This document shows, in pieces, positions 59,423 to 64,000 of a DNA stretch of 64,000 nucleotides. A program made the position numbers and the translations under genes. The stretch comes from Roseibium sp. MMSF_3544 (GTDB taxonomy: Bacteria > Pseudomonadota > Alphaproteobacteria > Rhizobiales > Stappiaceae). Under the pieces are notes generated by a model that searched no databases, was not told where the DNA came from, and worked only from the letters and a program-made list of their open reading frames with translations. The stretch covers positions 1 through 64,000 of the forward strand of contig NZ_JASHKA010000017.1 of assembly GCF_030732845.1 (NCBI RefSeq), given 5' to 3'. Position 1 is the first letter of the stretch. Each line of letters starts with the position of its first letter.

Positions 59423-59764
59423 ATGTTCAAGAAGATCGCAATCACCACCACTGCGCTGGCTCTTGTCGCCGGTGTCACGCTCACCTCTCAGACAACTTCT
59501 GCAGAAGCCGGCAACGGATGGCGCGTTGGCGCTGGCATCGCCGGCGGTCTGGCAGCAGGCGCAATCATCGGTTCCGCCTTGTCGCAGCCGCGCTACGTCG
59601 CCCCGCCGCCGGTCTACTACCCGGCTCCGGCTCCGGTCGTGACCTATCGCCCGGCTCCGTGGACCCCGGCCTGGTACAACTACTGCCACGCCAAATACCG
59701 GTCCTTTAACCCGAACACCGGCTATTTCCTGGCGTATTCCGGCCAGTACCGCTTCTGCCGCTAA
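59423..59764 (+). CDS. BA14K-family secreted protein
   Basis: A 113-aa secreted protein with a signal peptide cut near AEA-G (residue 29-30), a glycine/alanine-rich stretch (VGAGIAGGLAAGAIIGSAL), a proline/tyrosine-rich linker (PPPVYYPAPAPVVTYRPAP), and the BA14K core YNYCHAKYRSFNPNTGYFLAYSGQYRFC with its paired cysteines. Such proteins are surface-located in Brucella and other Hyphomicrobiales, with roles in immune reactivity or lectin-like binding reported there; function here is unknown. The ATG at 59423 gives the signal peptide; an upstream frame is not family-like. Confidence 0.86.
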   Translation: MFKKIAITTTALALVAGVTLTSQTTSAEAGNGWRVGAGIAGGLAAGAIIGSALSQPRYVAPPPVYYPAPAPVVTYRPAPWTPAWYNYCHAKYRSFNPNTGYFLAYSGQYRFCR

Positions 59765-59860
59765 GATTTTCGGGACCGCATGTCCGGTCCCACCATTGAT
59801 AATGACAATGCAATGCAACGAGCCGGTGCAAATACGACATAACAAGTGTTACCGGCGTCT

Positions 59861-59892
59861 CCCCGCAAGGACCTCCTCCCAGCCTTGCGGGG
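59861..59892. terminator. Hairpin after the BA14K gene
   Basis: A perfect 10-bp stem CCCCGCAAGG (59861-59870) with CCTTGCGGGG (59883-59892), 97 bp after the BA14K stop. There is no long T-run, so it is either a weak terminator or a structural repeat. Confidence 0.4.
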
Positions 59893-59902
59893 AAATTTAT
59901 GT

Positions 59903-60053
59903 CCACGGTACGGACTCCTAAATGAAGCCGATTTGGCTATCTGCCACGTCGCGAAAGGCTTGAAAGTGAACCACATTTCCTGCGCTTTCGCTCCTCGCAG
60001 TTGGCCAAAACGATCCAACCCAGATTGACTTGATTTATGAGTCCGTACCCTGG
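59903..60053. mobile_element. MITE-like element, short copy
   Basis: About 151 bp bounded by imperfect inverted repeats CCACGGTACGGACTCCTAAA at the left and TTTATGAGTCCGTACCCTGG at the right. Its internal sequence matches, in reverse orientation, the 268-bp element at 24634-24901 (GCGCAGGAAATGTGGTTCA on the minus strand), without that copy's 119-bp central part. The right end lies inside the downstream gene, which reads its stop codon from it. Confidence 0.75.
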
Positions 60054-60508
60054 TCTCCTGCAATCCGCTTTCCGGCGCGCATCGTCGTTTCGAGCTGATT
60101 GAGAAATCGCGATCTGTCAGCCTTGGTAAAGGCCGGACCGCTCTCGCGGATTTCACCAACTTCCCTTAAATGCGTGTTGAGATCCCGCATGGCGAGGCGC
60201 ATGCCGATGCCATCCTCCCGAAACGGTTTGCCCGTCGGGCCGATGACGAGAGCGCCTGCCTTTACGCAGCGCGCCGCCAAGGGAACGTCGGCGGTGACAA
60301 CCACATCACCGGCGCTGGCCCGCTCGGCGATCCAGTTGTCCGCCTCATCCGGGCCTTCAGGAACAACCACCCGTTCGATGAGATCACCTTCCGGCAGACG
60401 CATCCAGCTGTTGGAAACGAACTTGATCGCCACCTTGTGGCGTTCACCCACGCGGATGCATTCGTCTTTCACCGGGCAGGCATCGGCATCGACATAGAGT
60501 GTTGTCAT
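60035..60508 (-). CDS. DUF188 (YaiI/YqxD) family protein with repeat-derived C-terminus
   Basis: A 157-aa cytosolic protein of the YaiI/YqxD family (MTTLYVDADACPVKDECIRV at the start; GDVVVTADVPLAARCVKAGALVIGP and HLREVGEIRESGPAFTKADRSRFLNQLE further on). Its predicted PIN-like fold suggests a nuclease, but activity is unproven. The last six residues (DQGTDS) and the stop codon are read from the inverted repeat of the MITE-like element, so the natural end has been replaced. The ATG overlaps the previous gene's stop (ATGA). Confidence 0.87.
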   Translation of the reverse strand: MTTLYVDADACPVKDECIRVGERHKVAIKFVSNSWMRLPEGDLIERVVVPEGPDEADNWIAERASAGDVVVTADVPLAARCVKAGALVIGPTGKPFREDGIGMRLAMRDLNTHLREVGEIRESGPAFTKADRSRFLNQLETTMRAGKRIAGDQGTDS

Positions 60509-61728
60509 GAGGTTTTTCCGCTGGGATTTGTTGTCAGATAGGCCATCAATCCGTCGGCTGCCCTTCGGGCAGTCGCAAAACAGGCCTGCAGGAGATAGCC
60601 GCCGGTGGGTGCTTCCCAGTCCAGCATTTCCCCGGCTGTGAAAACGCCGGGCAACTTTTTCAGCATCAGATCGGAGGTGACCTCGTCAAGTGCGATGCCT
60701 CCAGCCGAAGATATCGCCCGGTCGATCGGATAGGTCGCAAGGCACGTGACGCGAACAGACTTGATCCGCTCTGCAAGGCCGTCCGCGTTCTCCGGCAACG
60801 GGCCGTTTTCCCGAAGTAGGGCCAGTTCGACAGGATGCAGCTTGAGGACCTTCTTCAGGTAAGTCGATTGCGATTGCTTGCCGCGCGGCCGTGAAAGCTT
60901 TCCGGCAAGATCGCCGGTGCTGATTGCCGGGCGCAGATCGATGAATAGCTCGGCAGATCCGCTGTTGTTGATGGTTTCGCGTATCTCGGCAGACAGCGCG
61001 TAGACCGCACCGCCTTCGAGCCCCTTTCCGGAAGCCACGGCTTCCCCATGTGCAGAAGCGCCGCCAATGCGCAGGCCGATGCGTTTCAGAGGCGTGCCGG
61101 CAAACCGGTCCTTTAGAAAGTCGCTCCACGCAACCTGAAAGCCGCAATTGGCGGGCTGAAACGGGGTGACTTTCACGCCTTGTTTTTCCAGAACCGGAAC
61201 CCAGGCCGCGGTGGATCCGAGCTTTGGCCAACTCGCACCGCCAAGCGCCAGCAGGAGTGCGCGGGCGGGCACGGTTTCAGGCTCACCCGAGCCGGATCTG
61301 ATCAGAGCCGAGCCATCATCGGTCAGCCCGGTGAAGGCATGCCGGCTCAGGAGCCGAACGCCGTTTTCCTGAAGGCGACGGAGCAGGGCGCGCAGCAAGG
61401 GCGAGGCTTTCATCGCCTTCGGAAAGACGCGCCCGCTCGTGCCGACGAAGGTTTCCTGCCCAAGGTCATGACACCAGTCGACGAGTGCACTTGGCGGAAA
61501 GGACTCGATCATCGGTGACAGAAAGCTTTCCGCGTCCCGGTACCGCGTCAGGAACTGTTCCAGATCCTCGCTGTGGGTCAGGTTGAGGCCACCCCGGCCA
61601 GCCATCAAGAACTTGCGGGCCGGTGAAGGCATCTGGTCGGCAATGGCGACCGAAAAGCCACGCGCGGACAGGCGGTCGGCAGCATAAAGACCGGCGGGAC
61701 CGGCACCGATGACGAGCACATCAAACAT
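60505..61728 (-). CDS. TIGR03862-type flavoprotein (HI0933 family)
   Basis: A 407-aa FAD-binding protein: VIGAGPAGLYAADRLSARG at the N-terminus, the marker MAGRGGLNLTHSE, and the C-terminal block GVFTAGEMLDWEAPTGGYLLQACFATARRAADG. It matches the aminoacetone oxidase-like/TIGR03862 branch of HI0933 proteins; the true substrate is unknown. It is upstream of, and overlaps, the DUF188 gene by 4 bp (ATGA), so the two are co-expressed. The gene at 45386 is a distant paralogue. Confidence 0.86.
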   Translation of the reverse strand: MFDVLVIGAGPAGLYAADRLSARGFSVAIADQMPSPARKFLMAGRGGLNLTHSEDLEQFLTRYRDAESFLSPMIESFPPSALVDWCHDLGQETFVGTSGRVFPKAMKASPLLRALLRRLQENGVRLLSRHAFTGLTDDGSALIRSGSGEPETVPARALLLALGGASWPKLGSTAAWVPVLEKQGVKVTPFQPANCGFQVAWSDFLKDRFAGTPLKRIGLRIGGASAHGEAVASGKGLEGGAVYALSAEIRETINNSGSAELFIDLRPAISTGDLAGKLSRPRGKQSQSTYLKKVLKLHPVELALLRENGPLPENADGLAERIKSVRVTCLATYPIDRAISSAGGIALDEVTSDLMLKKLPGVFTAGEMLDWEAPTGGYLLQACFATARRAADGLMAYLTTNPSGKTS

Positions 61729-61928
61729 GGGGCCTTATAGGGCGACTTTCGCAAGTAACGCTACTGCTGAATGACCACGCACAAGATCTGGCACCAGCTT
61801 CACGCAAAGCGGGCTGAAACGGCACAGCTTCGAAAGCATTTGTTATCCGTCTTATGGAACTATGACGTGAACACCGAACCGGCAGGAGCGGCGCGCCGCT
61901 GCCTGCGTTCGGCACGAGGACCGCAATC

Positions 61929-63122
61929 ATGGAAAAGTCTCCGGAGCTGATCGTCGTCGTGGACCCGGATGCTGCCGTCCGGACCGCCTTTGAGCACCTG
62001 TTCGGCGATCGATACAAAGTGTGCACTTTCAAAGAGTCTGAAGAAGCGTTGCAATTTCTGCGGCAGAACCACAATGCCGCGGTGATCTTCTCCTGTTTCA
62101 ACTTGCCCGGCCGCGGCGGCACCGCTTTTTTGCATGCTTCGGAAATGATCGTGCCGCTTGCGGCCAGAGTTATGCTTACGCATGAAAGTTCCGCCGAAGC
62201 GATCAAGAAGACGCTGAATGAAGGCCATGCCTTCATGTACATTCAAAAGCCGTGCCGCAGGAACGATCTGGAATCTGCTCTGGAAACCGCACTGTCCCAC
62301 CACCAGCAGCTTGCCAGGGACAGGGCAACGCTCGAGCGCACGCTTGCCGGATCGGTCAAGCTTCTGATCGATATGTTGGGTCTTTTTCACCCCGAGGCAT
62401 TCCGGCGAACGAGCACAGTGCGCAAACAAGCGTTGAAACTTGCCAGAAAGGTCGGCATCCGCAAGACCTGGGAACTGGAAATGGCGGTCATGCTGTCTCC
62501 GCTCGGTGAAGCCTTGTTGCCGAAGCAGATCCTCGCCCGCTATCGTGCCGCCCGCAGCCTGACGGAACAGGAACGCGACGTGCTCGACCGGTCTCCGGCG
62601 CAAACACGTGATCTGCTGCTGAACATTCCGCAGCTCGAAAAAGTCTCTGAGCTGCTCTACCTGTCCGGCCGTGGCTATGACGGCTCGGGTTTTCCGAAGG
62701 ACGGCCCGATCGGAAACGATATCCCGGTGATCTCGCGGATTTTGAAGCTTCTGACCGACCTTTGGTATGCGAGCCCGGAAAGCGGACCGGATGCGGCTGC
62801 CTTCGAAGCACTGACAATCCATCGGCACAAATACGATCCCGAGCTTCTGGAGGCGGCGAGGGATGTTCTCCTCGACGATGTAGCGGATGATCGAAAGGCG
62901 CACGTCTCTGAATGTTACATCCGCTCGCTCCGGCCCGGCGACGTTCTCGTCGACGATGTGCTGGCGGAAAACAGCCACGAACTTGTTCTGTCGCGTGACC
63001 ACACGCTTACACCGACAACCATCCGCCGGCTGGAACATTTTCACCACACGACCGGCGTCCGCCAGCCGATCCGGGTGGAACGGCACGACGTTCCGGACAA
63101 GGTTCTGGATGCAGCGGGTTAA
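61929..63122 (+). CDS. Atypical response regulator with degenerate HD-GYP-like domain
   Basis: A 397-aa protein with an N-terminal receiver fold (about 6-125): the acidic pair is D12/D14, T84 and K107 are present, but the phospho-acceptor aspartate position is C56 in VIFSCFNLPG. The rest resembles HD-GYP phosphodiesterases (about 150-390) but the HD pair is replaced by S190-P191 in MLSPLGEALLP and the GYP motif reads DGSGFP. It is therefore unlikely to be phosphorylated or to cleave cyclic-di-GMP in the usual way. No kinase lies next to it. It may bind a ligand or act as a scaffold; this is inference. Confidence 0.8.
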   Translation: MEKSPELIVVVDPDAAVRTAFEHLFGDRYKVCTFKESEEALQFLRQNHNAAVIFSCFNLPGRGGTAFLHASEMIVPLAARVMLTHESSAEAIKKTLNEGHAFMYIQKPCRRNDLESALETALSHHQQLARDRATLERTLAGSVKLLIDMLGLFHPEAFRRTSTVRKQALKLARKVGIRKTWELEMAVMLSPLGEALLPKQILARYRAARSLTEQERDVLDRSPAQTRDLLLNIPQLEKVSELLYLSGRGYDGSGFPKDGPIGNDIPVISRILKLLTDLWYASPESGPDAAAFEALTIHRHKYDPELLEAARDVLLDDVADDRKAHVSECYIRSLRPGDVLVDDVLAENSHELVLSRDHTLTPTTIRRLEHFHHTTGVRQPIRVERHDVPDKVLDAAG

Positions 63123-63157
63123 CCGCTGCGGAGTCTTCGGCATTGATTGCGTTTCAG

Positions 63158-63314
63158 AACCCCCACCCCTAACCCCTCCCCACAAGGGGGAGGGGGACTA
63201 AGCCTCAATCCTCAAGACCAATCGGTTGTTGGAACCTCAAGTTTTCTGCTGCGTTGACGCGCTACACGGTTAAATTCCCCTCCCCCTTGTGGGGAGGGGT
63301 TAGGGGTGGGGGTA
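63158..63314. repeat. G/C-rich palindromic repeat pair, second locus
   Basis: The left unit AACCCCCACCCCTAACCCC to ACAAGGGGGAGGG (63158-63198) and inverted right unit TTCCCCTCCCCCTTGTGGGG to TTAGGGGTGGGGG (63274-63314). Same family as 30046-30203. Confidence 0.85.
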
Positions 63315-63353
63315 ATGTTGCGCAAATCGGGGGTTCCACACGAAACTGAACGC

Positions 63354-64000
63354 CTACTTGCCCTTCTTCTCCAGCAATTCCGCCTCATAGGCTTTTGCCA
63401 CGCGCAGAAAACGGGCATGGGCGTAGTTCATGGAAAGAATGAAACCCCACCAGCCGTATTTTCGGTATTTTCGGACAAAATAGGCCTTGAAAAAACTGAC
63501 AGGAAACTCGGTGAGGAGGCGCGAACGGGGTAGTTTGCGTCCACGTGCGCGCATGTCCTCAACCTGCATGCCAGAATAACGATTGTACTTGCCGACCTGA
63601 AAGTCGAGAGAGCGGATCGAGCGATGCGCCATGATGCCCGAAAGGCTGGCAATCCGGGCGCCGTCCTCCGGGCGGACGGTGTCATGGACAGTTGAGTCTG
63701 AGAACCGTCCCTTACGCCGGTCATAAAGTCGGATCTGATGATAGCCATAGGCCCATGGCGCAGGCTCCGGCTCATGGGCGTACATGTCGCGGATCATGAT
63801 GCGCCAGCCGTCGGCGTCCTTGTAGCTGCCGCCAGCGAATTTTGCCCGTATTTCCGCGGCAAGCTCCGGGGTCACTTCCTCGTCGGCATCCAGATTGAGC
63901 AGCCAGTCGTTGCGGCACTGGTCTTCACCGAAACGTTTCTGCGGGCCATAGCCTTGCCAGTCGTGCTGGACGACCTGCGCACCGAGCTGTCTGGCGACAT
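63354..64000 (-). CDS. Family 2 glycosyltransferase (LPS core WaaE-like), 5' end outside window
   Basis: The frame is open from the stop at 63354 to the right window edge, so the start lies beyond 64000. Read on the minus strand it contains HDWQGYGPQKRFGEDQC, then LLNLDADEEVTPELAAEI with the family 2 DxD-type acidic motif, and a C-terminal part with HRSIRSLDFQVGKYNRYSG and KAYFVRKYRKYGWWGFILSM. This is the pattern of WaaE/KdtX-type LPS core glucosyltransferases. Only the C-terminal ~215 residues are visible, so sugar and acceptor cannot be judged. A GTG at 63875 is an internal valine, not the start. Confidence 0.8.
   Translation of the reverse strand, partial: VARQLGAQVVQHDWQGYGPQKRFGEDQCRNDWLLNLDADEEVTPELAAEIRAKFAGGSYKDADGWRIMIRDMYAHEPEPAPWAYGYHQIRLYDRRKGRFSDSTVHDTVRPEDGARIASLSGIMAHRSIRSLDFQVGKYNRYSGMQVEDMRARGRKLPRSRLLTEFPVSFFKAYFVRKYRKYGWWGFILSMNYAHARFLRVAKAYEAELLEKKGK

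Noticed and set aside
61860..63185. 441-aa open frame on the minus strand
   Set aside because: Antisense to the response regulator gene; no domain.

Overview
The window is an ordinary-looking stretch of an alphaproteobacterial chromosome. The gene order rpmH-rnpA-yidC-(acyltransferase)-engB-argB-pyrimidine 5'-nucleotidase, with dapD and dapE nearby, is a Hyphomicrobiales (Rhizobiales) hallmark. A RirA-type iron regulator, BetI with a betA/betB operon, a choXWV choline importer and a BA14K-family protein fit the same order. Marine-type osmoprotectant genes and several families of short palindromic repeats suggest a Stappiaceae-like organism (Roseibium/Labrenzia/Stappia). That placement is inference, because no marker was searched.

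Layout. 0-6 kb: an MscS channel, a DUF805 protein, dapE with a small membrane protein, and convergent dapD. 6-10 kb: an EamA transporter, a divergent reductase/TetR pair with two operators, and a LysR regulator. 10-16 kb (minus strand): the rpmH to argB core operon with a Vat-type acetyltransferase inserted. 16-20.5 kb: a TVP38-type membrane protein with a flavin disulfide reductase, an orphan sensor kinase, and tRNA-Arg(ACG). 20.7-26 kb: an AsmA-like protein, an AraC regulator, a mobile repeat, a probable small RNA, and a methyltransferase. 26-31 kb: a class III aminotransferase with anmK, a YncE-like beta-propeller, a GntR regulator and a MAPEG protein. 31-38 kb: amino-acid catabolism, namely the aspartate decarboxylase/antiporter pair aspD-aspT, L-serine deaminase and kynureninase. 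38-40 kb: a GGDEF-EAL protein. 40-45 kb: a complete branched-chain-type ABC importer. 45-50 kb: a flavoprotein, a LacI regulator, rirA, hemP and an adenylate cyclase. 50-57.5 kb: betIAB divergent from choXWV. 57.5-64 kb: a repeat-rich kilobase, a cold-shock protein, a BA14K protein, DUF188 and HI0933-like genes, an atypical response regulator and a partial glycosyltransferase.

Functional links: ChoXWV imports choline, BetA and BetB oxidise it to glycine betaine, and BetI probably acts at the palindrome between the two units. RirA and the two TGA-N9-TCA boxes before hemP form a plausible iron circuit. AspT and AspD together make an aspartate/alanine exchange cycle that can generate proton motive force.

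I found no clear novel multi-gene system, prophage, CRISPR array or transposase gene. The most interesting signals are non-coding: a short element with 19-bp perfect terminal inverted repeats (two copies, one of which supplies the stop codon of a gene), a ~455-bp tandem duplication built of palindromic repeats, paired regulatory boxes, and a probable small RNA. One response regulator has also lost its phospho-acceptor and its HD catalytic pair. All starts were chosen by reading; several differ from the longest open frame, as stated per gene.
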